Assembly: GCF_002934545.1 (NCBI RefSeq) | Contig: NZ_PTJA01000004.1 | Span: 62,001-126,000, forward strand | Direction: 5' to 3' | Source: Lacrimispora xylanisolvens | GTDB taxonomy: Bacteria > Bacillota > Clostridia > Lachnospirales > Lachnospiraceae | DNA: 64,000 bases | Shown: one piece after another, positions 10,001 through 17,136 of the stretch | Layout of the letters: each line of letters starts with the position of its first letter | Position numbering within the stretch: position 1 is the stretch's first letter | Program-made: the position numbers and the translations under genes | Notes under the pieces: generated by a model | The model's database searches: none | What the model was told of the DNA's origin: nothing | The model's input: the letters and a program-made list of their open reading frames with translations, nothing else

Positions 10001-10181
10001 TTAAAACGTGACCGATATGGGGTTTTCCATTGGCAGTAGGCGGTCCGTCATAGAAGGTATAAGTTTCTGCGTCCTTCCGGTTATCCATACTCTTCTGAAA
10101 CACGTCATGTTCTTCCCAAAACTTTTCAATTTCCTTTTCTCTCTCCACAAAGTTTAAATCTGTAGGGACTTTTCTGTACAT
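7068..10181 (-). CDS. ileS: Isoleucine-tRNA ligase (1037 aa)
   Basis: Class I aminoacyl-tRNA synthetase charging tRNA-Ile. HIGH motif in NGKPHIGHVLT near residue 57, KMSKSKGN near residue 600, CP1 editing domain between, and an anticodon-binding C-terminal region. The length and motif context resemble the longer IleRS2-type enzymes rather than the E. coli type; that assignment is from memory. GGAGGT lies 7 nt before the ATG at 10179-10181, which therefore is the start rather than the ATG five codons upstream. A T-box leader with an isoleucine specifier controls it. Followed 21 nt later by glgP. Confidence 0.96.
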   Translation of the reverse strand: MYRKVPTDLNFVEREKEIEKFWEEHDVFQKSMDNRKDAETYTFYDGPPTANGKPHIGHVLTRVIKDMIPRYRTMKGYDVPRKAGWDTHGLPVELEVEKKLGLDGKEQIEEYGLEPFIKYCKESVWQYKGMWEDFSKTVGFWADMDDPYVTYDNNFIESEWWALKQIWEKGLLYKGFKIVPYCPRCGTPLSSHEVAQGYKDVKERSAIVRFKVKNEDAFILAWTTTPWTLPSNVGLCVNPSETYVKVQSGDYTYYMAEALCEKVLGEEFQVLEKFTGKDLEFKEYEPLFDFVKPSKKAFYVTCDNYVTLTDGTGVVHIAPAFGEDDSKVGRKYDLPFVQLVNGAGEMTEETKWAGTFCKKADPLILTDLEERGLLFSAPVFEHSYPHCWRCDTPLIYYARESWFIKMTAVKDDLIRNNNTINWIPESIGKGRFGDWLENVQDWGVSRNRYWGTPLNVWECECGHQHSIGSIEELKSMSDNCPDEIELHRPYIDGVTITCPQCGKQMKRVPEVIDCWFDSGSMPFAQHHYPFENKDLFEKQFPADFISEAVDQTRGWFYSLLAISTLIFNQAPYKNVIVLGHVQDENGQKMSKSKGNAVDPFEALETYGADAIRWYFYVNSAPWLPNRFHGKAVMEGQRKFMGTLWNTYAFFVLYGNIDEFDPTKYKLDYEKLPVMDKWLLSKLNTLIKQVDSYLANYQIPESARALQEFVDDMSNWYVRRSRERFWAKGMEQDKINAYMTLYTALVDVSKIAAPLIPFMTEQIYQNLVCSVDSSAPESIHLCDYPAANETFIDKQLEDNMDEVLKIVVLGRAARNTANIKNRQPIGQMFVKAPHTLPVFYQEIIEEELNVKTVVFKDDVRDFTSYSFKPQLKTVGPKYGKQLGSIKNALTEINGNEAMDTLNEKGALTFDFDGTEVVLTKEDLLIDTAQTEGYVSEGDNGITVVLDTNLTPELLAEGFVRELISKIQTMRKEAGFEVVDHIRVYSKDNEKIESILKAHENDVKNEVLADDIILNEAAGYVKEWNINGENVTLGVEKIQ

Positions 10182-10210
10182 CTTTATAACCTCCATTAAA
10201 ATTTTTAATC

Positions 10211-10453
10211 AAAAAAACCTCCATCCTGCAATCAGGACGAAGGCTGCATTCATTCTTCGCTATACCACCTAATACCGCATACTGACATATGCTATTCTTT
10301 AACGCAGAAACTACGTCCTGACCTACTAAATGTATTCAGCCGGCAACTCCGGAGTGATGTTCGAATCCATAATACTCTCACCAGGTTTCCACCCTCCCCG
10401 GCTCTCTGTAGATTTCACACGGTTCTACTGTCTCCATCAAAGTCTTTCTATGT
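10211..10453 (-). promoter_or_regulatory. T-box riboswitch, isoleucine specifier, upstream of ileS
   Basis: The leader carries the T-box hallmarks: stem I with specifier context GAACATCACTC, whose ATC codon (10356-10358) reads isoleucine, the antiterminator core AGGTGG (10265-10270), and a terminator hairpin with a T-run at 10211-10243 (CCTTCGTCCTG / CAGGATGGAGG). Uncharged tRNA-Ile would favour the antiterminator and allow ileS transcription. The specifier matches the downstream gene, which makes the call strong. Confidence 0.93.
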
Positions 10454-10459
10454 CTACTA

Positions 10460-10488
10460 ATTATAGGGATCGAAAAAAGAAATGTCAA
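10460..10488 (-). promoter_or_regulatory. SigA promoter of the ileS T-box transcript
   Basis: TTGACA (10483-10488), 17-bp spacer, TATAAT (10460-10465): a perfect vegetative promoter placed at the 5' end of the T-box leader. Confidence 0.9.
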
Positions 10489-10521
10489 GGTTATTTTTGT
10501 ATTCAGCTGCTGCAGCTTAAC

Positions 10522-10547
10522 AAAAAGGAGGGTATCCCCTCCCTTTT
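10522..10547 (-). terminator. Terminator after agrB
   Basis: AAAAGGGAGGG - GATA - CCCTCCTTTTT just downstream of the agrB stop; 11-bp stem followed by a T-run. Confidence 0.85.
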
Positions 10548-10557
10548 GCATTCTGCA

Positions 10558-11115
10558 TTATGAAAGTACCAGTAAAAATGCCGCTGCAGCAATACCCCAT
10601 ATGAAAAGATTTCCTGCATAGCAGAAATGAAACGCAGTCAGTACCAGACAGCCTGCATTGGCCACCATCAGAATCAATCTTGCTTTTCTTCTGTAATGTA
10701 CCACTTCTTTCTCATCCAGTCTTTTATTCTCATTATCTGCCGGACTCATAAAAAATATAACCGCATCAGACAAGACCAGTGCGCCCCACAAAAGAACCTG
10801 GTGGATTTGAGCGTTTGAGAGGAAAAGAATTATGGCTATATAGCAACAGGAAAATATGTAACACCCCATTTTAGTCTTCGCATGATAACCGCCTGCATTT
10901 CTCCTAAGCGGTATAAGGACACAGCCAATAACAATTAATTGCGGCACCATCTGAAAGCAGGCAGCAATGCATAAATAGGAAATACAATGGATCAGTTTTA
11001 AAACCAGACACTCTATTCCAAACTGATACAGATCTGCCTCTTTTTCGTTGATAATTTCATTGGATACCAGTTTTTCTACAAATGTTTCTTCCCATCTTAT
11101 CATCTGGATTTTCAT
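10558..11115 (-). CDS. agrB: AgrB: autoinducer-peptide processing protease/exporter (185 aa)
   Basis: Membrane cysteine endopeptidase that cuts the AgrD precursor and forms the cyclic (thio)lactone peptide. The family motif RRNAGGYHAKT holds the catalytic His78, and Cys85 follows at the expected distance (His77/Cys84 in S. aureus). About five hydrophobic segments are visible. It starts one base after the agrD stop, so it is probably translationally coupled; the second Met (residue 5) is an alternative start. The order is agrD then agrB, the reverse of Staphylococcus. The sensor and regulator genes are 3.6 kb upstream, beyond an acetone operon. Confidence 0.9.
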   Translation of the reverse strand: MKIQMIRWEETFVEKLVSNEIINEKEADLYQFGIECLVLKLIHCISYLCIAACFQMVPQLIVIGCVLIPLRRNAGGYHAKTKMGCYIFSCCYIAIILFLSNAQIHQVLLWGALVLSDAVIFFMSPADNENKRLDEKEVVHYRRKARLILMVANAGCLVLTAFHFCYAGNLFIWGIAAAAFLLVLS

Positions 11116-11116
11116 C

Positions 11117-11263
11117 CTAGAATTTTCTTAATTTTTTTGCGTTATCCGGTAATTTAGGCTGATAGCCGATAAAAAAGCAGGAACTGTTTACCTCTGTTTT
11201 TGCTGAATTTAAAATGGCTTTTGATGCAATTTTTAATGTTACTTTCTTTAATTCGGATTTCAT
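11117..11263 (-). CDS. agrD: AgrD: cyclic autoinducer peptide precursor (48 aa)
   Basis: A small gene with an amphipathic N-terminal helix (MKSELKKVTLKIASKAI), the core NSSCFFIG and the C-terminal tail YQPKLPDNAKKLRKF. The YQPKxP tail after a Cys-plus-four block is typical of clostridial AgrD. The mature signal is predicted to be a ring formed by CFFIG with a short N-terminal extension; both ends are inference. ATG at 11261-11263, preceded by AGAAGG. Immediately followed by agrB. Confidence 0.88.
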   Translation of the reverse strand: MKSELKKVTLKIASKAILNSAKTEVNSSCFFIGYQPKLPDNAKKLRKF

Positions 11264-11310
11264 AGGAATGCCTTCTTTCTACTTTTAATTTTTATTACTA
11301 TATGACTTAT

Positions 11311-11348
11311 GATCCTGTATTATACGGTTTACTGAACCGTTACAGGAT
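11311..11348. terminator. Inverted repeat after ctfB: terminator, overlapping the agrDB promoter area
   Basis: The long dyad ATCCTGTA-ACGGTT ... AACCGT-ATAATACAGGAT ends two bases before the ctfB stop codon at 11350-11352. It is placed as a terminator for the acetone operon, but lies only about 50 bp upstream of agrD and contains a TATAAT (minus strand), so it may also be an operator/promoter element. The intrinsic T-run is weak. Confidence 0.5.
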
Positions 11349-11349
11349 T

Positions 11350-12009
11350 TTATACATGAATCACCTTTAAATCCGGTGATACGTTAAGGTGAGCCTCTGT
11401 TGCATTCTGGACATCTTCCACGGTCAGGCCCGGGGCAATTTCCTTTAACACAAGCCCCTTGTCCGGAACCACATCAATGACAGCCATATCAGTGACAATG
11501 GTCTTCACCACATTTACTGCCGTCAGTGGAAGCTTGCATTTTTTCAGTATTTTCGGAGCCCCCTCTTTGCTTACATGCTCCATGGCTAAAATCACCTTTT
11601 TCGCTCCAACCACCAGGTCCATAGCGCCTCCCATTCCAGGTACTTTTTTGCCTGGAATCATCCAATTCGCCACGTTACCTTTTTCATCAACCTCCAGTGC
11701 CCCTAAGACTGTAACATCTACGTGGCCTCCGCGGATAATGCAAAATGAAAACGAACTGTCAAAATAGCTGGCGCCCTTTACAGTTGTTACGTAGTTTCCT
11801 CCTGCATCGATACAGTCCAGAGTTTTATCCTCCTGATCTGCATTGGGTCCCACACCCAATATTCCGTTTTCAGCCTGCAGCATAATATGTATATTGTCTG
11901 GTATGTAGTTTGCCACCATTGTAGGCATACCTACTCCAAGATTAACAACATCTCCGTCTTTTAGTTCCTTTGCAATTCTTCTTACAATTGCTTCTCTTTT
12001 ATTCATCAT
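11350..12009 (-). CDS. ctfB: Acetoacetate/3-oxoacid CoA-transferase subunit B (219 aa)
   Basis: Beta subunit of the enzyme that moves CoA from acetoacetyl-CoA to acetate or butyrate. The catalytic Glu sits in QAENGILGVGP near residue 47, and GGAMDLVVGAKKVI is a family block. Directly abuts ctfA (the stop is followed at once by ATGATG). Last gene of the thl-adc-ctfA-ctfB unit. In solvent-forming clostridia this enzyme supplies acetoacetate to Adc. The family also contains butyrate-acetoacetate transferases of degradation pathways (AtoA), but linkage to adc argues for acetone formation. Confidence 0.93.
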   Translation of the reverse strand: MMNKREAIVRRIAKELKDGDVVNLGVGMPTMVANYIPDNIHIMLQAENGILGVGPNADQEDKTLDCIDAGGNYVTTVKGASYFDSSFSFCIIRGGHVDVTVLGALEVDEKGNVANWMIPGKKVPGMGGAMDLVVGAKKVILAMEHVSKEGAPKILKKCKLPLTAVNVVKTIVTDMAVIDVVPDKGLVLKEIAPGLTVEDVQNATEAHLNVSPDLKVIHV

Positions 12010-12666
12010 TTACTGGCCCACCTTTACAATATTATCTATAAAAATTCCGGGAACAGTTACATCATTGGGATCAATTTCCCCCGCTTTTACGTATTCATCC
12101 ACCTCTGCGACCACGTAATCCGCGGCGGTAGCCATAACCACATTAAAGTTGCGGGAAGAGCCGTTAATAATCAGATTTCCAGTCTCATCTGCCTTTTGGG
12201 CTTTTATAAATGCCACATTTGCCTTAAGCGGCATTTCAAGCAGATAATTTTTCTCTCCGATCTCTATTTTCCTCTTACCTTCTTCTACAACTGTACCCAG
12301 CCCAACTGGTGTCAAAACCCCTCCCAGTCCTGCGCCGCCTGCACGTATTTTTTCAGCAAGGGTACCCTGGGGAAACAGCTGGACTTTAGCCTCTCCAGTC
12401 ATAAGAAGTCTTCCGGTTTCCGGATTGGAACCAATGTAGGAGGCAAAGATCCGCTTCACTCTTCCGCTTTTTATCAGTTGATAGATGGAAAGCTCCGTGG
12501 TTCCGGTATCATTGGATATAATGGCCAGGTCACTGGCTGTACTGGTATTTAGAAGTGCATTTACCAGCTTTTCAGGATGACCTCCTGCCAGAAATCCTCC
12601 GATCATAATAGCATCTCCATCTTTGACTTTTTTCACTGCTTCTCCGGCTGATATTAATTTGTTCAT
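12010..12666 (-). CDS. ctfA: Acetoacetate/3-oxoacid CoA-transferase subunit A (218 aa)
   Basis: Alpha subunit partner of the downstream ctfB. The N terminus has GDAIMIGGFLAGGHP and the middle AGGAGLGGVLTPVGLGT, both family features. Standard length for CtfA/AtoD. GGAGG lies just before the ATG. Third gene of the acetone operon, 17 nt after adc. Confidence 0.93.
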   Translation of the reverse strand: MNKLISAGEAVKKVKDGDAIMIGGFLAGGHPEKLVNALLNTSTASDLAIISNDTGTTELSIYQLIKSGRVKRIFASYIGSNPETGRLLMTGEAKVQLFPQGTLAEKIRAGGAGLGGVLTPVGLGTVVEEGKRKIEIGEKNYLLEMPLKANVAFIKAQKADETGNLIINGSSRNFNVVMATAADYVVAEVDEYVKAGEIDPNDVTVPGIFIDNIVKVGQ

Positions 12667-12683
12667 ATAGAATGGCCTCCTTT

Positions 12684-13427
12684 TTATTCACTTAGGTAAT
12701 CATGGATCACTCGTCCATAAGGTAAGGTTAAATCTGAGATGATATGCGTTCCTCCCACGCAGACTTTTACAGGCAGATCTGCCACAGGCGCATTTACATG
12801 GGGAACTAAATGAAGTCTTGCAGGCCCGGACCATGCCTCCTTTACCTGAATATCTTCCAGATTGTAAGCCACCAGCTGGGCAATCTTTGGACTTCCGTCT
12901 GCATCCGGAATCAGCTTTAAATTGACTTGCATTTTCCCCAGGTTCTTGGCAACTGCTTTTTTATCAAGAGTATGATATTTAAAGGGCATGGTTCCCATTG
13001 ACACAAGAATATTATTGTAAATCAGAGTACCGGTTAATGTCTCGGTATCTTCAACTCTAAGGTGAGGCCGTCCCCACTTCTTTGGAAATCCCCAGATTTC
13101 ACGTCCGGCAAGAATGGCAGGACCGTTATTTAAATACATTTGTGCTGTAAAATTACAGGCTTCTCCATGGAATGTACATGGAATTACAATCCCGCTTTCC
13201 TCATAGGTTCCAAGACCTGAGGAATCGGGCATCTTGATCCATTCATACAAAACAAGATTGCTTCCATCCGGTTCCAGTGGTTCGGGAACCGCCTCTTTAA
13301 TCAGATCCGGATCTGATTCATAGCTGACTGTAAAATATTCCCTGTTTATAAAACGGCACGGAGGACGTCCATAACTGGCGCTTGCTGCAGGCATGGACTG
13401 CAGAGAGAGAATCGTTTCTGATTTCAT
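12684..13427 (-). CDS. adc: Acetoacetate decarboxylase (247 aa)
   Basis: Converts acetoacetate to acetone and CO2 through a Schiff base on lysine. The active-site segment GREIWGFPKKWG is present, matching the Lys-bearing EIxGFPKK of C. acetobutylicum Adc, and the length is near the family's 244 aa. I choose the second ATG (13425-13427) because AAGGA is 8 nt upstream; the first ATG is two bases from it. The preceding gene encodes thiolase, so the operon carries the full route from acetyl-CoA to acetone. Confidence 0.94.
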   Translation of the reverse strand: MKSETILSLQSMPAASASYGRPPCRFINREYFTVSYESDPDLIKEAVPEPLEPDGSNLVLYEWIKMPDSSGLGTYEESGIVIPCTFHGEACNFTAQMYLNNGPAILAGREIWGFPKKWGRPHLRVEDTETLTGTLIYNNILVSMGTMPFKYHTLDKKAVAKNLGKMQVNLKLIPDADGSPKIAQLVAYNLEDIQVKEAWSGPARLHLVPHVNAPVADLPVKVCVGGTHIISDLTLPYGRVIHDYLSE

Positions 13428-13456
13428 AAACATGTTCCTTTCTATGTAAAAGTTGT

Positions 13457-14641
13457 TTATAAGTTAGCATTTTCAACCAGCATGGCAATTCCCATACCTC
13501 CGCCGATGCATAATGATGCCACACCGTAACGGGCGGATCTTCGCACCATTTCATGCACCAGAGTAACCAGTATCCGGGCACCGCTTGCTCCAAGAGGGTG
13601 TCCGATTGCAACAGCCCCGCCGTTAACATTCACCTTTGACTTGTCAACTCCAAGTTCCTTTGTTACTGCCACTGACTGTGCTGCAAATGCCTCATTTAAC
13701 TCCAGTAAATCGATATCATGAATGGTTAATCCCTGCTTTTTCAAAAGTGTGGAAACTGCCTTTACCGGTCCGATGCCCATATATGCAGGATCAACGCCTA
13801 CCAGCGAATAGCCTTTGATATAAGCCATTGGTTTTAAGTCGTACTCTCTGCATTTATCTTCGGATGCCACAAGCATGGCTGCTGCACCATCACTGATTGG
13901 GGAAGCATTTCCGGCTGTGACTGTTCCGTCCTGTTTAAATACAGTTCTTAACCCCGAAAGCTTTTCCATTGTGGTATCTGCTTTGATGTGTTCATCTTCT
14001 GAGAAGCAGATTTCTTCTTTCTTCTTTTTAACGGTTATTGGAACAATCTGGTTATCAAAGATCTTAGCATTTTTTGCTATAGCTGCCTTCATATGGCTGC
14101 TGTAGGAAAACTCATCCTGCTCTTTCCTGGTTACCTTATATTTTTCTGCTATATTTTCCGCTGTAATTCCCATATGATAATGATTTATAGCACAGGTAAG
14201 AGCATCAGCAACCAGACTGTCTACCAGTTCTCCATTACCCATTCGATAACCGTTTCTTGCTTTTTTCAAAAGATAAGGTGCATTTGTCATACTTTCCATT
14301 CCACCAGCTAATACAATGCTGTTTTGTTCCGCCAGTATTGAATCGTAAGCCAGTGCAACTGTATGCAGCCCGGAACCGCAGACCGTATTTACGGTGGATG
14401 CAGGAACCTCAACCGGGATACCTGCATTTACTGCTGCCTGTCTGGCAGGGCTTTGACCAATTCCCGCCTGAAGCACATTTCCAAGATATACTGCATCAAT
14501 ATGTGAACTCTCTAATTTACTTTGTTCCAGGCAGGACCGAATGACCGCAGTTCCCAGTTCGGATGCATTTAAGGTTGAAAGAGTACCGTTAAAGGAACCA
14601 ACAGCAGTTCTTACGGGGCTTATTAAAGCTATTTTTTTCAT
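13457..14641 (-). CDS. thl: Acetyl-CoA C-acetyltransferase (thiolase, 394 aa)
   Basis: Condenses two acetyl-CoA to acetoacetyl-CoA. Thiolase signatures are intact: NTVCGSGLHTV with the nucleophilic Cys near residue 88, NGGAVAIGHPLGASGAR, and CIGGGMG at the C terminus with the second catalytic Cys (Met replaces the more usual Gln of GGGQG). First gene of the acetone operon, with a 230-bp upstream region containing paired direct repeats. Confidence 0.95.
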   Translation of the reverse strand: MKKIALISPVRTAVGSFNGTLSTLNASELGTAVIRSCLEQSKLESSHIDAVYLGNVLQAGIGQSPARQAAVNAGIPVEVPASTVNTVCGSGLHTVALAYDSILAEQNSIVLAGGMESMTNAPYLLKKARNGYRMGNGELVDSLVADALTCAINHYHMGITAENIAEKYKVTRKEQDEFSYSSHMKAAIAKNAKIFDNQIVPITVKKKKEEICFSEDEHIKADTTMEKLSGLRTVFKQDGTVTAGNASPISDGAAAMLVASEDKCREYDLKPMAYIKGYSLVGVDPAYMGIGPVKAVSTLLKKQGLTIHDIDLLELNEAFAAQSVAVTKELGVDKSKVNVNGGAVAIGHPLGASGARILVTLVHEMVRRSARYGVASLCIGGGMGIAMLVENANL

Positions 14642-14721
14642 ATTATTTGCTCCTTTCTATTCTCATTTCTTGTTTACAGCCACATTCTCCTACTTCTTAT
14701 TGTGGTTTTCAACAAAAGTCG

Positions 14722-14756
14722 TACAACTTACAGTTTTTATGTATAATCTACAACTT
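14722..14756. promoter_or_regulatory. Direct-repeat pair upstream of the acetone operon
   Basis: TACAACTT occurs at 14722-14729 and again at 14749-14756, start-to-start distance 27 bp, within the thl promoter region. A second repeat pair with the same 27-bp period lies upstream of agrA (17000 and 17027), both containing TACA. LytTR regulators such as AgrA bind short direct repeats, so this is a candidate AgrA site; AT-rich chance similarity is possible. Confidence 0.35.
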
Positions 14757-14812
14757 TTTGAATGTTTCAATCATGAAACATGTGGTGTAAATAAAGATCA
14801 GAAAGCAAAAAG

Positions 14813-14858
14813 AAAGCACTCCGAACTTTTTTATACCAGTCCGTGTGCTTTTTTTTTC
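14813..14858 (-). terminator. Terminator after agrC
   Basis: AAAGCACACGGACT pairs imperfectly with AGTTCGGAGTGCTTT on the minus strand, downstream of the agrC stop. The arm on the other side ends in a T-run of nine on the plus strand. Confidence 0.65.
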
Positions 14859-14873
14859 AGCAAATGATATATC

Positions 14874-16181
14874 TTAATTAAATATTATTTTACAGGAAAA
14901 TATTCTGTTTTCTTCTTCCAGAACCATACTTCCATTATACTTTTTAATTATATTTTCCACATTCAGAAGACCAATTCCATGATTTTTTCCTTTCTTTGAA
15001 ACTGGTTTGCCATGATGCCATCTTTCTATGGGAGCTGTGCTGTTGGTAATATTTATAACCGTAAAATCATTATATTTATCAAGCTTAACTTTAATAAATC
15101 TGTCCTGTGGCACCTGGTCACATGCATCAATGGCATTGTCCAGCAGATTTCCAAATATTGTTGTTACTTCTATTGGCTCCATAAAGGAAAGATCAACAAT
15201 GCCTATTTCCAGATTGAACTTTATTTTATGAAAGATGGCAATTCGCTTCTTATCATTCAATATCACGTTTAAAATAGGATTATTGGTATAATCCTCCAAA
15301 GACAGCGGAATCAGTAATCTTCCTATTTCTTTGGCATACGTAAGTGCTGCTTTATGGTCATTTGCCTGATACATTTCCTCAATCAGATTCAGACGCTTAT
15401 ATACATCATGAAGTATTATAATGGACTCATTATACTTTTCTTTCTGATCTTCATAAAATTCATACTGCAGCAAAGACTGCTGCTCCAACAATTTTAATTT
15501 TACTTTTAGCTGGTTGTTCTCTTCTACAAATCTTGCCAGATATAAAAAATACAGATCTGCAAATAAGATGCACCCCATATTAATAAGTATCAGTATATAT
15601 TCTGTTATATTTGTAATTTTCGGGATTGCCACGATGATTACAGCTATATTGGTCATACTGAACAATATAATTATTACTTGTATCAGGCATTGGGTGATTG
15701 TATACTTTACAGCAAAATCTTCCCGCCAGAGTCTGGTAATAATCAGATAATATACATTGAGGACAACTAACTTGGAAAATGTCAGTTCCATACTTTTGAT
15801 CATAACAGGCTGAATGCCATGAATCTGAAATTTCAGAAGTATGTATTCCAGCATTACTACCCCAACCGTTTCGCAGACAGATAATATTAAAATCAAAACC
15901 GGTACTTCAAAGATCCGGTATCTTAATTTTTTATTGTCATTGCGGTAAAAAATAATATTTATAAAACTAAATAACACAACCCAGATTACTATATTAAGGA
16001 CTGGCTTCCCCAATTCATTTATTACTACAACGATTAAAAATGCAGCTGTTTTTAATAATATGTTTAAAAACCGGTTATTTATTTTCCGTTCATTTCTTTC
16101 TTCTATAAATTGAAATAAAATAATGATATTTATCATACATGAAATGAAGGTTCCAAACGTAAGAATCATATAATTTTCCAT
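14874..16181 (-). CDS. agrC: AgrC-like sensor histidine kinase, GHKL type (435 aa)
   Basis: Membrane receptor kinase of the peptide quorum-sensing family. Residues 1-220 form six or so hydrophobic segments; a coiled linker (220-250) leads to ILHDVYKRL with phospho-acceptor His258, then the N box FGNLLDNAIDAC and the G box HGIGLLNVENIIKKYNG of a GHKL ATPase. It follows agrA by 8 nt, so both are co-transcribed. The likely ligand is the product of agrD/agrB located beyond the acetone operon; the pairing is inference from proximity. Confidence 0.85.
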   Translation of the reverse strand: MENYMILTFGTFISCMINIIILFQFIEERNERKINNRFLNILLKTAAFLIVVVINELGKPVLNIVIWVVLFSFINIIFYRNDNKKLRYRIFEVPVLILILSVCETVGVVMLEYILLKFQIHGIQPVMIKSMELTFSKLVVLNVYYLIITRLWREDFAVKYTITQCLIQVIIILFSMTNIAVIIVAIPKITNITEYILILINMGCILFADLYFLYLARFVEENNQLKVKLKLLEQQSLLQYEFYEDQKEKYNESIIILHDVYKRLNLIEEMYQANDHKAALTYAKEIGRLLIPLSLEDYTNNPILNVILNDKKRIAIFHKIKFNLEIGIVDLSFMEPIEVTTIFGNLLDNAIDACDQVPQDRFIKVKLDKYNDFTVINITNSTAPIERWHHGKPVSKKGKNHGIGLLNVENIIKKYNGSMVLEEENRIFSCKIIFN

Positions 16182-16189
16182 TTTACCTC

Positions 16190-16933
16190 CTATACATTAC
16201 TCTGTATGAAATTATTTAGTTTTTTCCTGAAATCCGCAGATTTTTTCTGGGAAACAGGAAGTTTATCATTATTATTTAACAGAACCTCGTAACCTTTAAT
16301 ATTTTTTATATGTCTTAGATTTACCAGAATGCTTTGATGGCAGGCTTCAAAATTGTACTTTTGCATCCGTTCCGTTAATTTTTTCATTTTATCTATAAAA
16401 AAATATTCTTCATTTTCCAGTTTTATTTTTATTTTTCTATTTATATACTCAAAGTAAAAAATATCTTTGACTTCAAAACTTTTTATTCTGCTTTCTAATT
16501 CACCAGCCTCTGTGACCTCTATAATTTCAAAATTTACTATCTCTAATTTACCAGGTTCTTCCTGAATGTATTGTATAATTTCCTGAAGCTGACGTTCCAC
16601 ATTGTTCTTGGTAACGGGTTTTTCCAAAAAGGCAAACGCATGGACATAATTGACAGCCTGTCTGCAAAATTGTTTATAACTGGTGGTATAGATGACTTTA
16701 ACATTCCGGTTCATTTCCCATATTGTTTTACCAATCTGAATCCCATTCATTCCGGTTAAGGCAATATCAAGAAATATCAGATCAAACTTTCCATGAAAAT
16801 CAAGCAGCTCTTCCCCTGATCTAAAAGTTATAATCTGAAATGGAATTGATACGGATTTCATATAACCTTTCACATATTTTGCTGTTCTGACTGAATCATT
16901 TTTATTATCATCACAAATGGCAATAAGAAGCAT
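16190..16933 (-). CDS. agrA: AgrA-like LytTR response regulator (247 aa)
   Basis: Receiver domain (1-125) with CDDN acidic pocket, phospho-acceptor Asp56 in FLDIAL and Lys in EKPV; LytTR DNA-binding domain (about 145-245) with HQSILVNLRHIKNI. AGGAGG precedes the ATG. Transcribed leftwards with agrC. Upstream lies a pair of 9-bp direct repeats that could be its own binding site. The expected role is activation of agrDB and other quorum-controlled genes. Confidence 0.88.
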   Translation of the reverse strand: MLLIAICDDNKNDSVRTAKYVKGYMKSVSIPFQIITFRSGEELLDFHGKFDLIFLDIALTGMNGIQIGKTIWEMNRNVKVIYTTSYKQFCRQAVNYVHAFAFLEKPVTKNNVERQLQEIIQYIQEEPGKLEIVNFEIIEVTEAGELESRIKSFEVKDIFYFEYINRKIKIKLENEEYFFIDKMKKLTERMQKYNFEACHQSILVNLRHIKNIKGYEVLLNNNDKLPVSQKKSADFRKKLNNFIQSNV

Positions 16934-16999
16934 TAATACCCTCCTCTTCTGATATTTTATATTGTAGTAATAAAACGCTTACATTCTATATCCTTTTTA

Positions 17000-17035
17000 T
17001 GTACATTTCAACCCAACCGCCAAAATTGTACATTT
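17000..17035. promoter_or_regulatory. Direct-repeat pair upstream of agrA
   Basis: TGTACATTT at 17000-17008 and 17027-17035, repeated with a 27-bp period, about 70-100 bp upstream of the agrA start. Candidate autoregulatory LytTR site; compare with the 27-bp-period repeats upstream of thl. Confidence 0.35.
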
Positions 17036-17094
17036 TGAGTGCTAATATTTACATATTTGCCTCTAAATTGTGATGACGTTTATGAAACAAAAAC

Positions 17095-17136
17095 AGAGCG
17101 GGTACCGAATTCTTTCCTCAATTCGATACCCGCTCT
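17095..17136 (-). terminator. Terminator of the candidate ncRNA
   Basis: AGAGCGGGTACCGAATT / AATTCGATACCCGCTCT, a 17-bp stem with one mismatch and an 8-nt loop. On the minus strand it is followed by CTGTTTTTGTTTC, a T-rich tail; on the plus strand no T-run follows, so it serves leftward transcription. Confidence 0.8.

Noticed and set aside
10211-10453. Alternative view of the ileS leader as a SAM or other metabolite riboswitch
   Set aside because: The AGGTGG core, terminator and the ATC specifier in its standard context identify a T-box for isoleucine.
11311-11348. The dyad after ctfB as a clear AgrA operator
   Set aside because: It does not share the 27-bp direct-repeat plan seen at agrA and thl, and a terminator function explains its position at least as well.
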